Shown: positions 36,658 to 46,434 of the stretch, piece after piece
How positions within the stretch are numbered: the first letter of the stretch is position 1
Layout of the letters: each line of letters opens with the position of its first letter
NCBI RefSeq assembly: GCF_007097395.1
Contig: NZ_VKDC01000043.1
Coordinates: 1-64,000 of the forward strand
DNA length: 64,000 nt
Reading direction: 5' to 3'
From: Fulvivirga sp. M361
GTDB lineage: Bacteria > Bacteroidota > Bacteroidia > Cytophagales > Cyclobacteriaceae
Program-made: the position numbers and the translations under genes
Notes under the pieces: model-generated
Database searches by the model: none
Told to the model about the DNA's origin: nothing
The model's input: only the letters and a program-made list of their open reading frames with translations

Positions 36658-38232
36658 ATGAAATCAAACCAAGCTATTTTTCACCTACTCCTTTCCGCCA
36701 TACTTTTTTCTTGTGCTTCAAATAGCGTGGCTCAAACAGGTGAAGGTTTATTAGAAGAATTAGACCTGATAGATTACTCCTATGCCGGTTACAATTTTGG
36801 TGAAAGTGAACTTCCGGTAACGTACGACTTACCCGTATTTAATGTTGAGGATTTCGGAGCGGTGGCAAATGATGACATTTCCGACCAGGAGGCTATACAA
36901 AAGGCAATTCGCAAGGCAGAAGCAGCTAAGGGTGGAATAGTACTTTTTGGCAGTGGGAAATACATCATTAACGAAATCAAAGGAAAGAAGAAAGGAATCC
37001 TGATAAGTGCGAGTAATGTAATTCTCAAGGGGGCGGGAAGTGGAGAAAATGGCACTATTCTTCACATGAAAGAACCTCTTGCGCAAAAGTATCCGGATAA
37101 GCTTTGGACGACTCCCCCGATGATTTCATTTAGAGGCAAGGGGGGTGAACCGATCAAAGGGTCCCTGGCAGGAGATGTGAAGCTTGGCGATAAGTCTATT
37201 ATGCTTAAAGGGTCTCATGGACTAAAGAAGGGGGACTTATTGCTTATTAGGGCGCAAGGCACCTTTCTCAATGACAGACTATTGGAAGGCAAGAAAACCC
37301 GGAAAATTTGGACCACTATTAATGAAAAAGGAGCTGTTATTCATGAAATCCACCAGGTAGCAAAAGTCTCAGGTAAGAAAGTAACGTTCAAGGCGCCTGT
37401 TCTTGTAGATATGTATACTAAGGAGCCTTGGCAGTTAGAAAAGCTTTCATTTATAGAGAACTGTGGATTTGAGGATATTCGGTTTGAAGGAAACTTTGAT
37501 GAACCTTTCATTCACCATAAAAACGCTTACCATGATGGGGGGTTCACAGCAGTAAACATGTCCAGAACTCATAATTCCTGGGTTCGGAACTGTACCTTTC
37601 AAGATGTAAACAGGGCCGTATCTTTCTCCGAATCATTGACAGGAACGATCCTCAATTGTCAGGTAGATGGAAATGGCGGCCACAGTAGTTTTGTTTCTTC
37701 CAGAAGCACAAGGGTATTAATGGCATATTGTTCGGATAATGCGAATCAGTGGCATGGGCCGGATTCTTCTCATGAAGCCGTGGGTACGGTTATTTTACGC
37801 TTTACAGGTATCAATCGTGGAATAGACGCACACGGGAATGTTCCCCGGTTTACATTATGGGATGAATGTGAAATGGCAGGTTTTGATGGAGACAGTGTAG
37901 GCCGGGCGAGTCACGGCGCTAACTATAAGAATTTGCCAAACCATTCCGTAGGCCTGGTGTTTTGGAATTTTACACAAACTGCCCGTCCGAGACCGGGTTT
38001 TGATTTTTGGGATTTGATGGAAGATACGCCAACTGATAAGTACGGACCATTGACGGCTGTCAATCCAGTTATTGTTGGCTTTCAGGGAGAGGGAACTTCA
38101 TTTATGAATGCCGGAGTGGTCAAATCACTTGGACGAGCTGTAGAACCTTCGTCCTTGTACTTGTACCAACTACGGAAAAGGCTAGGCGATATACCCGCTT
38201 ACCTGAATGAAGAAATTAACTCAATAAAATAG
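36658..38232 (+). CDS. DUF4955-like pectate-lyase-superfamily beta-helix protein
   Basis: A 524-aa exported protein with a signal peptide (lipoprotein-like LFSCAS or cleavage near VAQT). Its N-terminal part starts with the DYSYAGY motif, then VEDFGAVANDDISDQEAIQK, the entry motif of the pectate lyase 3/Pectate_lyase_3 superfamily. The beta-helix carries HHKNAYHDGGF, SHGANYKNLPNHSVG and FWDLMEDTPTDKYGPLTAVN. These match the protein encoded at 42088 over the full helix. I believe both belong to the DUF4955 group. No known catalytic residues can be assigned, but clustered His, Asn, Lys and Asp would suit a lyase or hydrolase. It has no T9SS domain, so it may act in the periplasm, unlike its partner. 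Confidence 0.8.
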   Translation: MKSNQAIFHLLLSAILFSCASNSVAQTGEGLLEELDLIDYSYAGYNFGESELPVTYDLPVFNVEDFGAVANDDISDQEAIQKAIRKAEAAKGGIVLFGSGKYIINEIKGKKKGILISASNVILKGAGSGENGTILHMKEPLAQKYPDKLWTTPPMISFRGKGGEPIKGSLAGDVKLGDKSIMLKGSHGLKKGDLLLIRAQGTFLNDRLLEGKKTRKIWTTINEKGAVIHEIHQVAKVSGKKVTFKAPVLVDMYTKEPWQLEKLSFIENCGFEDIRFEGNFDEPFIHHKNAYHDGGFTAVNMSRTHNSWVRNCTFQDVNRAVSFSESLTGTILNCQVDGNGGHSSFVSSRSTRVLMAYCSDNANQWHGPDSSHEAVGTVILRFTGINRGIDAHGNVPRFTLWDECEMAGFDGDSVGRASHGANYKNLPNHSVGLVFWNFTQTARPRPGFDFWDLMEDTPTDKYGPLTAVNPVIVGFQGEGTSFMNAGVVKSLGRAVEPSSLYLYQLRKRLGDIPAYLNEEINSIK

Positions 38233-38233
38233 A

Positions 38234-40033
38234 ATGATATTCGCCCGGGTAAAAGACGATTTGATTTCATTCTTACAAACTGTAAGCAGAAAAGCCCTGA
38301 TAATAGGTTTGAAAGTAAACCTGATCTTCTGCGGTGTAATAGTGATCACTTCTTGTGGGGGTTCTGATACTTTAGATAAGGGTTCGGGTATTGTGGTTAA
38401 AACAATTTGCAACCCGATCGATGTAAGCTATCGTTTCATGCCGGAAACACCATCAAGAAGGGAGGCTGCAGACCCTACTATAATTTCATTTAAGGGAAAT
38501 TACTTTCTCTTTGCTTCTAAATCAGGAGGCTATTGGTTTTCGGATGACCTGGCCAAATGGCAACTCGTGGAAACAGATCAGATACCAACGGAAGAGTATG
38601 CGCCAACAGCCATTGTACTTAGAGATACGGTGTTTTTTCTAGCCTCATCAAAAGAAAAAAGTGTGATTTATAAGTCCGCTGACCCAATTTCCGGCATGTG
38701 GGAAATGGCCAATGACTCATTGGAAATACCTGTCTGGGACCCGGCATTTTTCCAGGATGATGATGGTAAACTCTACCTGTATTGGGGATGCTCAAATGTC
38801 GATCCTCTTTACGGGGTTAAAATTAATGATATGACATTCAAATTTGAAGGACCCATTCAAGAAATCATATACCCTAATCCGGAACAGTTGGGGTGGGAAA
38901 TCCGTGGTGACTATAACAAAAAAAAGGATGTATCTCCCTGGTTAGAAGGCCCATGGATGAATAAGCATAATGGAAAATACTACTTGCAATATGCTGCCCC
39001 TGGAACACTGGAGAAGTCATATTCCGATGGTGTGTATGTCGGCAATGCACCATTAGGCCCTTTTGAACTGGCAGCGCATAACCCCTTCGCTTATAAGCCT
39101 GAAGGGTTCATTTGTGGGGCAGGCCATGGAAGTACTTTCAAAGACGCCTTCGATAACTATTGGCATGCCGGCACCTTAGTGATTTCTCAAAAACACAAGT
39201 TCGAAAGACGAGTAGGCATTTACCCGACCTTCTTTGATAAAGACGATGTGCTCTATGCATATACCCGGTTCGGTGACTACCCTATGAAGGTTCCACAGCA
39301 AAAAGTAACCGATCAGGACCTGTTCACAGGATGGATGTTGCTTTCCTATAAAAAGCCGGCATACGCGTCATCTACGTTGAATGGATTTCCAATAGCTAAC
39401 GTGAATGATGAAGAAGTGAGAACCAGTTGGTCGGCCTCATCCGGGGAACCCGATAAGTGGATTAAACTGGACCTGCTTTCGACTTCAACCGTTCATGCCG
39501 TTCAACTCAATTTTGCTGAAGTAAACACCGAACTCTATGGTCGTTCTTCTGACAAAAGACACGCTTTCATTCTGGAGGGATCTGAAGATGGCGAGAATTG
39601 GTTTACGGTTGAAGACTACAGCAGAAATACATCGGATCGATCTCACATTTACCTTACCTTTGATCCAATACAGGTAAGATATTTGAAACTAACGAATGTA
39701 GCCGTGCCGGATGGCAATTTTGCTATGTCTGGTTTTCGCGTATTTGGCCTAAAGCCCGGAGCAGTACCTGACAAAAGTGAAATTATAGAAGCGAATCGCG
39801 ATTCAAACGACAAAAGGGATGTACATCTTGACTGGAAAGCAATTCCTGAATCCATGGGCTATAATATCAGGTTTGGGACCGACGCCGGTAAGCTTTACCA
39901 GAATTACCTGGTCTATGATAAGTCCGGGTTAACGATTCGCAGCTTAAATAAGGATATAGACTACTTTTTTGCCGTAGAGCCATTTAACGAGTCAGGAGTT
40001 GGTGAATTATCGGAAATAGCAGGCCCATTTTAA
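38234..40033 (+). CDS. GH43-like beta-propeller glycosidase with discoidin (F5/8C) and FN3 domains
   Basis: A 599-aa enzyme starting 1 bp after the previous stop codon, suggesting translational coupling. A long N-terminus precedes a lipobox-like VITSC (Cys41). The five-bladed propeller has the GH43-type triad: Asp80 in AADPTI, Asp169 in WDPAFF and Glu238 in WLEGPWM. GH43 enzymes are inverting arabinosidases, xylosidases or galactosidases. A discoidin/CBM32-like domain follows (about 375-510, RTSWSAS, RYLKLTNV), then an FN3-like domain (about 520-599). It probably removes a side-chain or terminal sugar in the periplasm; the sugar cannot be predicted. Confidence 0.85.
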   Translation: MIFARVKDDLISFLQTVSRKALIIGLKVNLIFCGVIVITSCGGSDTLDKGSGIVVKTICNPIDVSYRFMPETPSRREAADPTIISFKGNYFLFASKSGGYWFSDDLAKWQLVETDQIPTEEYAPTAIVLRDTVFFLASSKEKSVIYKSADPISGMWEMANDSLEIPVWDPAFFQDDDGKLYLYWGCSNVDPLYGVKINDMTFKFEGPIQEIIYPNPEQLGWEIRGDYNKKKDVSPWLEGPWMNKHNGKYYLQYAAPGTLEKSYSDGVYVGNAPLGPFELAAHNPFAYKPEGFICGAGHGSTFKDAFDNYWHAGTLVISQKHKFERRVGIYPTFFDKDDVLYAYTRFGDYPMKVPQQKVTDQDLFTGWMLLSYKKPAYASSTLNGFPIANVNDEEVRTSWSASSGEPDKWIKLDLLSTSTVHAVQLNFAEVNTELYGRSSDKRHAFILEGSEDGENWFTVEDYSRNTSDRSHIYLTFDPIQVRYLKLTNVAVPDGNFAMSGFRVFGLKPGAVPDKSEIIEANRDSNDKRDVHLDWKAIPESMGYNIRFGTDAGKLYQNYLVYDKSGLTIRSLNKDIDYFFAVEPFNESGVGELSEIAGPF

Positions 40034-40053
40034 TATGCCAAAGTGTTTTTCAA

Positions 40054-41622
40054 ATGAATAGTATAAAACGATTTAAATCAGAATGGAAAGCGGTTTACGC
40101 TTTTTCAATCCTTTTTGTAGCTACCATTGGCTGCCAAAAAAGCGCTGAGAAAGAAGAAACCATAAAGGTCCGGCCTAACATCATCGTTATTTATTTAGAT
40201 GATTTAGGCTATGGTGACCTTAGCTCGTATGGAGCCACTGAACTGCAAACTCCTAATATCGACAAACTGGCCAATGAAGGCATGAAATTTACCAACGGCT
40301 ATGCTACTTCAGCCACGTGCACTCCCAGTCGGTACGCTTTGCTAACAGGCGAGTACCCCTGGAGGCGCAAAAGCGCAAAGATCCTTCCCGGTACGGCTCC
40401 GCTTATTATTGATACTGCGCAGCAAACACTACCTAAACTATTAAGAAGCGCAGGCTATCAAACAGGCATTGTTGGTAAGTGGCATCTTGGTTTAGGAAAT
40501 GGAAGTGCGAATTGGAATGAACTCATTTCTCCTGGCCCTAACGAGGTAGGATTTGATTACTCCTATATTATGGCGGCTACCCAGGACAGGGTGCCTACTG
40601 TTTACCTTGAAGATGGTTTGGTGGTGGGATTAGATCCAAATGATCCTATACAGGTTAATTACGCTCAAAATTTTGATGGAGAGCCTACAGGACTAGACAA
40701 CCCCGAATTGCTTAAAATGAAGTGGCACCATGGTCACAACAGCAGTATTGTTAATGGCATACCCAGGATTGGTTACATGAAAGGCGGTGAAGCTGCCAGG
40801 TGGGTAGATGAAGAAATGGCGGATCACTTTCTAACCAAGGCCCGAGAGTACATTAAAGGCCACAAAGACGACCCTTTCTTCTTGTATTTGCCCATGCAGC
40901 AACCCCATGTTCCCAGAACACCACATCCAAGGTTTGTAGGGAAGTCCGGCTTAGGCCCGCGTGGAGATGTCATAGTAGAAGCAGATTGGTGCATTGGCGA
41001 AATAATGAAGGCTTTGGAAGAAGAAGGTATACTGGAAAGCACGCTTATTATTTTTTCTAGTGATAACGGCCCCGTACTAAATGATGGCTACTATGATGAT
41101 GCAGTTGAAAAACTTGGTACCCACGATCCGAAGGGTGGATTAAGAGGAGGAAAATACAGTTTGTTTGAAGCAGGCACAAGGGTGCCGTTTATTAGTTACT
41201 GGAAGGGTAAGATCAACCCGGGTCAATCGGATGCCCTTATTTGCCAGATGGATTTACTGGCCTCAATAGGCCGTTTAGTAGGGAAAAAGGTAGAAAAGAG
41301 TGACAGTGAAGACATGCTCGACTTATTGCTTGGAAATTCTGACAAAGGGAGGGAGTCGCTCGTTATAGAAGCCAACACGCGTACCGCTTTCAAGAAGGGT
41401 GATTGGGTTATGATCCCACCATACAATGGTGAGGCTATCGCCAAGGACGTAAATATTGAATTAGGAAATTCAGAGAACTTCATGCTCTTCAATCTAAAAG
41501 ACGATCCGGGGCAATTGAATAATCTTGCAGATTCAAACCCTGCTAAACTGAAAGAGTTGAAAAAGGAGTTTTACGAAATTCGTGGCGACTATTCCGGCTT
41601 TGAAAAGCTGGAGTTGAAATAA
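40054..41622 (+). CDS. Family S1 sulfatase lipoprotein (PUL sulfatase 2)
   Basis: A 522-aa arylsulfatase-type enzyme with a lipoprotein signal (lipobox TIGC). Metal ligands are in IIVIYLDDLGYGD. The formylglycine motif is C-T-P-S-R (Cys89) in ATCTPSRYALLTG. KWHLG and IIFSSDNGPV are the other conserved active-site segments. It differs clearly from the first PUL sulfatase (classic C-T-P-S-R and LDD), so it probably removes sulfate from another position or sugar. It is the last gene of the main PUL operon and is followed by a terminator at 41897-41946. Confidence 0.93.
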   Translation: MNSIKRFKSEWKAVYAFSILFVATIGCQKSAEKEETIKVRPNIIVIYLDDLGYGDLSSYGATELQTPNIDKLANEGMKFTNGYATSATCTPSRYALLTGEYPWRRKSAKILPGTAPLIIDTAQQTLPKLLRSAGYQTGIVGKWHLGLGNGSANWNELISPGPNEVGFDYSYIMAATQDRVPTVYLEDGLVVGLDPNDPIQVNYAQNFDGEPTGLDNPELLKMKWHHGHNSSIVNGIPRIGYMKGGEAARWVDEEMADHFLTKAREYIKGHKDDPFFLYLPMQQPHVPRTPHPRFVGKSGLGPRGDVIVEADWCIGEIMKALEEEGILESTLIIFSSDNGPVLNDGYYDDAVEKLGTHDPKGGLRGGKYSLFEAGTRVPFISYWKGKINPGQSDALICQMDLLASIGRLVGKKVEKSDSEDMLDLLLGNSDKGRESLVIEANTRTAFKKGDWVMIPPYNGEAIAKDVNIELGNSENFMLFNLKDDPGQLNNLADSNPAKLKELKKEFYEIRGDYSGFEKLELK

Positions 41623-42087
41623 ATCATGGTAGGAGGCTATCATAGTTCATTTGACTTCATATGCATAAAAGTGTAAAACCCCCTTCAAAATTAATGGTTC
41701 TTAGTAATGCTTTATTTCCGGAAGGAAGGCAGTTGCGAGTCTCTTGCCACTATTGTGCTCCTTGCAACAAAATTTATGATACCATTTTCTTATCCGAAGA
41801 AACATGTTAAGGAATTTTCTAAGCAAAGGGAAATCATCATTGTACTATTATTTCTTGGCATCCTGTTTTCGTTTGACCTGGCGAAGGCCAGGTTAACCCA
41901 TCTTTAGAGCCAAAAAAGGCTCGCAGTGACGATGGGAGTCTTTTTTATGGATTGTTATCTCGAACTCACGTTAGTTAGGATGGGTGAGTTGATATGTGTA
42001 TGATTTTGATCATGATATGTACTATTTTGACAGACTTCTATAGAGCCATACAATAAATTAGTTAGCATGATCCAAACGTAAATTAAT
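41623..42087. other. Intergenic region separating the two PUL transcription units
   Basis: A 465-bp gap with strong hairpins and a terminator (41876-41946) followed by AT-rich sequence that should carry the promoter of the second PUL block. A 66-codon open frame at 41707-41907 runs through the hairpins and is not considered a gene. Confidence 0.6.
41897..41946 (+). terminator. Rho-independent terminator after the main PUL operon
   Basis: A nested structure: outer arms CCCATC (41897-41902) and GATGGG (41931-41936), inner hairpin GAGCC (41907-41911) and GGCTC (41918-41922) around six A residues, then a T6 run at 41941-41946. A second tight hairpin, ACCTGGC and GCCAGGT around GAAG (41876-41893), lies just upstream. 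Confidence 0.75.
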
Positions 42088-44883
42088 ATGAAGACCAAAC
42101 CGTTATTTGCCAACGTGATGCTCGTTACATTCTTCTGCTTTTCCTTTTCCGTTGATTCAGCATTTTCTCAGGATGCGCTGATATGGCAGAAATATACCGG
42201 AGTCATTTCAAACCCAAATATCCCTTTGCTTCCGGATTACTCTTATGCCGGCTATATGAGAGGTGAGGTAGGTATTCCGGATGTCAATCACCAGGTTTTC
42301 GATGTCACAGATCCGGCATACGGTGCAATTCCCGATGACGGCCTCTCCGATAAAGCAGCCATACAGGCGGCTATTGATGCTGCAGAGGCCAATGGCAGCG
42401 GAGTTGTTTTTTTCCCTCCCGGAGAGTACACGGTCAATACGGTGGTCTTAAATAATCAACCTATAACGATAAATTCATCCAACATAGTACTAAGAGGAAG
42501 CGGGTCGGCCTATGGTGGAACCGTCATTAATATGCTCAATCACATGGATACCACAAATGGTTCCCAAAGTCGTGCGTTGTTCAATTTCTCTCAAGTAAGT
42601 GGGCTGAATAATAAAACCAGTTTAGGTGTAGGTACGGCTAACCGTGGAGACCAGGTCGTGACGGTAGCAAATGCAGACCGTTTTGTGGGAGTTAAATATT
42701 GCCGGATTTTTATGGATGCTACCACCGTTGCCAATAGCGACTTTCTTGAAGGACGGCCTACAAAGGTCATATGGACTCAGATCAATAATGGCGTGTTGCT
42801 TGATGAAACACATGAAATTGACTCTTTGGATCTGGTAAATAACAAAATCTACCTGAAGGATCCATTAATAGATACATTTAAGGCCACTTATAACTGGAAA
42901 GTACGGACGAATTATTTGTTGGAAAATTGTGGGTTTGAAGACATCCATATAAAGGGCAACTTTCTGGATCAGTTTGTCCATCATAAGAATAATTACCATG
43001 ATTACGGATGGAACGGTGTTGATTTGAGAAACGTAGCACACTCCTGGGTAAGAAGGTGTCGGTTTACCAATGTTACTATGGGCGCCAAGATTACCGCCAG
43101 GTCTTATGCATCAAGTATTCTGAATATCCTGGTAGATGGTAATGCGGGACACGCACTGACACAGGCTGGATACAGATCCTCAAGAATACTTCAGGGATTG
43201 ATTTGGGACAATACCAATAACGGTCAATTTCATGGCGCTGATATGAGCGGAGGTGTAGCAGGGTCGGTGGTTTGGAGAGTAGATGCCAGAAAAGGGAAAG
43301 GATTCGATTTACATGCCTCAATGCCCAGGACGAACCTTATAGACCTCTACGTCCAGGTAGAAACGGATAATGTAGGGGGTAATTATAAAAACTTGCCACA
43401 TCACCTGACCGGACTTACTATGTGGAATATAGAGCAGGTAGGCACACAGAATCAAACCTTGGATTTTTGGAACCTATGTTCGGGCAACTACTGTGGTCTG
43501 ACCGTGGTAAATCCCATGGTGGTTGGATACCACGGAGCAGCCAATACCAACTTTATCAATACCAAATATGAAGAAAGTAACGGAACAAAAGTATCTCCGG
43601 AATCTTTGTTCGAAGCTCAGCTTATAGAACGAACGGATAGTGTTCCAAGCTGGATTGCAGAGGCCATTAATGAATGGGAGGGCCTGAAACAAGACTGGTA
43701 CTTTACACCTGTTATTCACAATTATGTCGAAACTTTCAATAATCTAACACTTGTCGGTTGGGGGAATGATATAACCTATGAAGGGGATCATGGATTCACA
43801 TGGACAGTGAGCGGTAAAGGCGAATCCGGACGTATTGACAGTACCAAAAACATCTATATGAGGAGTGGCAAGGTTGGGGCTAAATCCGACTTGATCCAAG
43901 GAGGGATCAGGAACTTTAAAGTGACTTGTAAAAACCTCTGGCATACAGAAAATGAGCGGAAAATCAAACTTTTGATCAATGGTAATGAGGTGGATTCTCT
44001 CGTGCATACTGGTACGGATATTTACGACTTTTCGGTTAATAATATCAACGTGCCGGGAGATTTTACGATAGCCATCAAAAATGCATCAGACACATCTGAC
44101 AATAATTCAATTGCCATGGACAATATTGAGTGGAGTTCTTATTCACCTCCTCCTTCTTATTTTGATTATATTGAGACCTTCAATAACCTAACACTTGTCG
44201 GTTGGGGGAATGATATAACCTATGAAGGAGATCATGGATTCATGTGGACAGTGAACGGGAAAGGTGAATCCGGACGTATTGACGGTACCAAAAACATTTA
44301 TATGCGGAGCGGTAAAGTTGGCGCATCTGCTACAATTAACGGTGGGATTGGGAATTTTATGGTGACTTGTAAAAATCTTTGGGACACAGGAAACGAGCGG
44401 AAAATCAGACTCCTTATCGATGGTGAACCGGAAGACTCACTGTATTATTCAGAAGAAGGTTTATACACGTTTGAAGTGTACGGTATCAATAAGCCAGGAG
44501 GTGTTACAATTGCCATAGAAAATGCATCGGATATATCTGTCAATAATTCAATTGCTATAGATAATATTTCATGGACAAGTTATAGCAACAGCAATGCCAG
44601 ACACAAACAACAAAGTGAAGTTTCCACCGTTTTGAATGTCGCTGTTGAACAATTCAGGACGTATCCAAATCCAATGAAGGATCGTTTGGTCATTACAGGT
44701 ATACCGGAAAGAGCAAACCTGGAGCTGTTAGACGCCTCTGGCCGGCAAATAAAGCTTCTGAATATGGAAAACCAAAGCGGGAATGATTTGCAGCTTGATG
44801 TTTCAGGTCTCCAACCAGGTATCTATTTAATGAACATAAAAAGCTCAGATTATTATTATACATTCAGGTTGATAAAAGAATAA
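42088..44883 (+). CDS. DUF4955-like beta-helix protein with duplicated beta-sandwich module and T9SS domain
   Basis: A 931-aa secreted protein. After a signal peptide (cleavage near AFSQD) it starts with DYSYAGY and VTDPAYGAIPDDGLSDKAAI, as in its paralogue at 36658. The beta-helix has HHKNNYHDYGWNGVD, FHGADMSGGVAGSVVW, NYKNLPHHLTGLTMWN and LDFWNL. Residues 546-693 and 694-832 are two nearly identical copies of a beta-sandwich module (YVETFNNLTLVGWGNDITYE and YIETFNNLTLVGWGNDITYE), followed by a type A T9SS sorting domain from TYPNP. The module also occurs in the beta-helix protein at 33501 and may bind the substrate. The protein is predicted to act at the cell surface as a lyase-like enzyme; the reaction is inferred. 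Confidence 0.8.
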   Translation: MKTKPLFANVMLVTFFCFSFSVDSAFSQDALIWQKYTGVISNPNIPLLPDYSYAGYMRGEVGIPDVNHQVFDVTDPAYGAIPDDGLSDKAAIQAAIDAAEANGSGVVFFPPGEYTVNTVVLNNQPITINSSNIVLRGSGSAYGGTVINMLNHMDTTNGSQSRALFNFSQVSGLNNKTSLGVGTANRGDQVVTVANADRFVGVKYCRIFMDATTVANSDFLEGRPTKVIWTQINNGVLLDETHEIDSLDLVNNKIYLKDPLIDTFKATYNWKVRTNYLLENCGFEDIHIKGNFLDQFVHHKNNYHDYGWNGVDLRNVAHSWVRRCRFTNVTMGAKITARSYASSILNILVDGNAGHALTQAGYRSSRILQGLIWDNTNNGQFHGADMSGGVAGSVVWRVDARKGKGFDLHASMPRTNLIDLYVQVETDNVGGNYKNLPHHLTGLTMWNIEQVGTQNQTLDFWNLCSGNYCGLTVVNPMVVGYHGAANTNFINTKYEESNGTKVSPESLFEAQLIERTDSVPSWIAEAINEWEGLKQDWYFTPVIHNYVETFNNLTLVGWGNDITYEGDHGFTWTVSGKGESGRIDSTKNIYMRSGKVGAKSDLIQGGIRNFKVTCKNLWHTENERKIKLLINGNEVDSLVHTGTDIYDFSVNNINVPGDFTIAIKNASDTSDNNSIAMDNIEWSSYSPPPSYFDYIETFNNLTLVGWGNDITYEGDHGFMWTVNGKGESGRIDGTKNIYMRSGKVGASATINGGIGNFMVTCKNLWDTGNERKIRLLIDGEPEDSLYYSEEGLYTFEVYGINKPGGVTIAIENASDISVNNSIAIDNISWTSYSNSNARHKQQSEVSTVLNVAVEQFRTYPNPMKDRLVITGIPERANLELLDASGRQIKLLNMENQSGNDLQLDVSGLQPGIYLMNIKSSDYYYTFRLIKE
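43723..44583 (+). repeat. In-gene tandem duplication with 444-bp period
   Basis: Copy 1 (43723-44166) and copy 2 (44167-44583) encode the same module at a 148-codon period. Long stretches of nucleotide identity remain, for example from 43744 and 44188 onward around TTGTCGGTTGGGGG. The duplication is in frame and appears recent. Confidence 0.85.
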
Positions 44884-44987
44884 CTCAACCCCACGGACTA
44901 TAGGATTTGAGATATCTTTAGCCATTTAAGCGATTTATTGCATCAAGTGAGTTGACCTTGTTCATACACGTTTTTAAGTATTTTTTT

Positions 44988-46424
44988 ATGTTGAAGTATA
45001 CGGTTCAAACTACCTTCATATTGTTGATGTTAGTGGCCTGCCAGCAAACCGAACATCCGGCTGGCCGACCTAATGTCCTACTTATTATGGTTGATGATCT
45101 AAACGATTGGACGGCATACCTGGGAGGTCATCCGCAAGCAAAAACACCCAATATTGATGTACTGGCGAATCGAGGAATGGCATTTACGAATGCCCACTCC
45201 AATTCGCCACTTTGTGGTCCGTCAAGGTCTTCCATGCTCACCGGGTTACGACCATCCACTTCCGGGGTTTATTTTCATATCCAGGACAAGAGTTTGGTAA
45301 ACCAGGTAAGAAACGGAGACCTGAAGGCAAAGCTACTGCCTGATTACTTTGCAAAAAATGGCTACAAAACCATGGGGGTGGGCAAAGTCTTCCACTTAGG
45401 AGATCAGGCAAGGGTGTTTAACCAATATGGAGGGTATTGCGATTTTGATCCGAGACCGGAGGAGCATTTTGTATATGACCCGGTTTGGTTTGATAAACCG
45501 CCCGGCACTTCAACAGATTGGGGAGCTTATCCGGCCCATGATTCTTTAACATTTGACCAGCAAATAGCAGATTGGACCATGGCCCGTCTTGAAGAGCAAC
45601 ATGACAAACCGTTTTTTATGGTCACAGGTTTTATGCGTCCGCATGTACCCTGGTATGTTCCTCAAAAATGGTTGGATGCATTTAATAGTGACAGTATTCA
45701 GACCCCAGCGTATTTACCCGAAGATTGGAAGGATGTGCCCGAGATAGGCAAAAAGATCACCGAATGGCCCGCTATGCCAGATATGGACTGGATGTTAGAG
45801 GAAAGCAGGTGGGAGGATGCTGTAAAAGCCTATTTGGCCAGCATGTATTTTGTAGACTACCAAATCGGGAGGGTACTTAAAAAATTGGAATCCAGCCCAT
45901 ATGCTGAAAACACCATCGTCGTCCTTGTTTCCGACCATGGTTACCACCTGGGGGAGAAGGGACTGTTTCAGAAAGGCACTCTTTGGGAACGGTCATCTCA
46001 TATTCCGATGATATGGGCCGGTCGGGGCATTAAGAGCGCAAAAACCGATGAACCGGTTAGTCTTTTGGATGTGTATCCTACGCTGGCAAAGATCTGTGAA
46101 CTGATACCCCCTGACCATCTTGAAGGCAATAGCCTTTTGCCATTACTTCAGGGAGAAAAATCCGGTAGGGATTATAGCGTTGTGACCACCTATGGTCCCA
46201 ACAATCATTCGGTCTTTTATGAAAACTGGCACTACATTCGGTACAATGATGGATCAGAAGAGTTGTACGATCTTAAAGAAGATGAACACGAGTGGGTTAA
46301 TCTGCTAAGCGATAACAAGAAACATAGCTCGGTTGATCAATTAGTGCAATTACTTCCAAATGTAAACGAACCTAACCATGTGCACAGCCATAACTCGGCT
46401 GTTCCTTATTTCACGAATGAATAG
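44988..46424 (+). CDS. Iduronate-2-sulfatase-like S1 sulfatase lipoprotein (PUL sulfatase 3)
   Basis: A roughly 478-aa sulfatase. The start at 44988 (MLKYTVQTT) gives a lipoprotein signal with lipobox LVAC; an ATG at 44952 would add 12 residues. LLIMVDDLNDW carries the metal ligands, C-G-P-S-R (Cys76) in LCGPSRSSMLTG is the formylglycine motif, and GFMRPHVPWYVP, SDHGYHLGEKG and WERSSHIPMIW match the iduronate-2-sulfatase-like group (S1_7 in the SulfAtlas scheme, as I judge it). This group acts on 2-O-sulfated uronic acids among other substrates, which fits GH88 in the same locus. It lies in the second PUL block, 104 bp after the DUF4955-like gene. Confidence 0.9.
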   Translation: MLKYTVQTTFILLMLVACQQTEHPAGRPNVLLIMVDDLNDWTAYLGGHPQAKTPNIDVLANRGMAFTNAHSNSPLCGPSRSSMLTGLRPSTSGVYFHIQDKSLVNQVRNGDLKAKLLPDYFAKNGYKTMGVGKVFHLGDQARVFNQYGGYCDFDPRPEEHFVYDPVWFDKPPGTSTDWGAYPAHDSLTFDQQIADWTMARLEEQHDKPFFMVTGFMRPHVPWYVPQKWLDAFNSDSIQTPAYLPEDWKDVPEIGKKITEWPAMPDMDWMLEESRWEDAVKAYLASMYFVDYQIGRVLKKLESSPYAENTIVVLVSDHGYHLGEKGLFQKGTLWERSSHIPMIWAGRGIKSAKTDEPVSLLDVYPTLAKICELIPPDHLEGNSLLPLLQGEKSGRDYSVVTTYGPNNHSVFYENWHYIRYNDGSEELYDLKEDEHEWVNLLSDNKKHSSVDQLVQLLPNVNEPNHVHSHNSAVPYFTNE

Positions 46425-46434
46425 ATAATTTGGG

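Noticed and set aside
41707-41907. 66-codon frame with a hydrophobic stretch between the PUL blocks
   Set aside because: It runs through two strong hairpins at its 3' end and has no recognisable product; the terminator explains the sequence better.
41998-42060. Possible Bacteroidota-type promoter (TATTTTG) before the second PUL block
   Set aside because: The -7 element is one base short of the TAnnTTTG consensus and the spacing to a TTG -33 element is too small.
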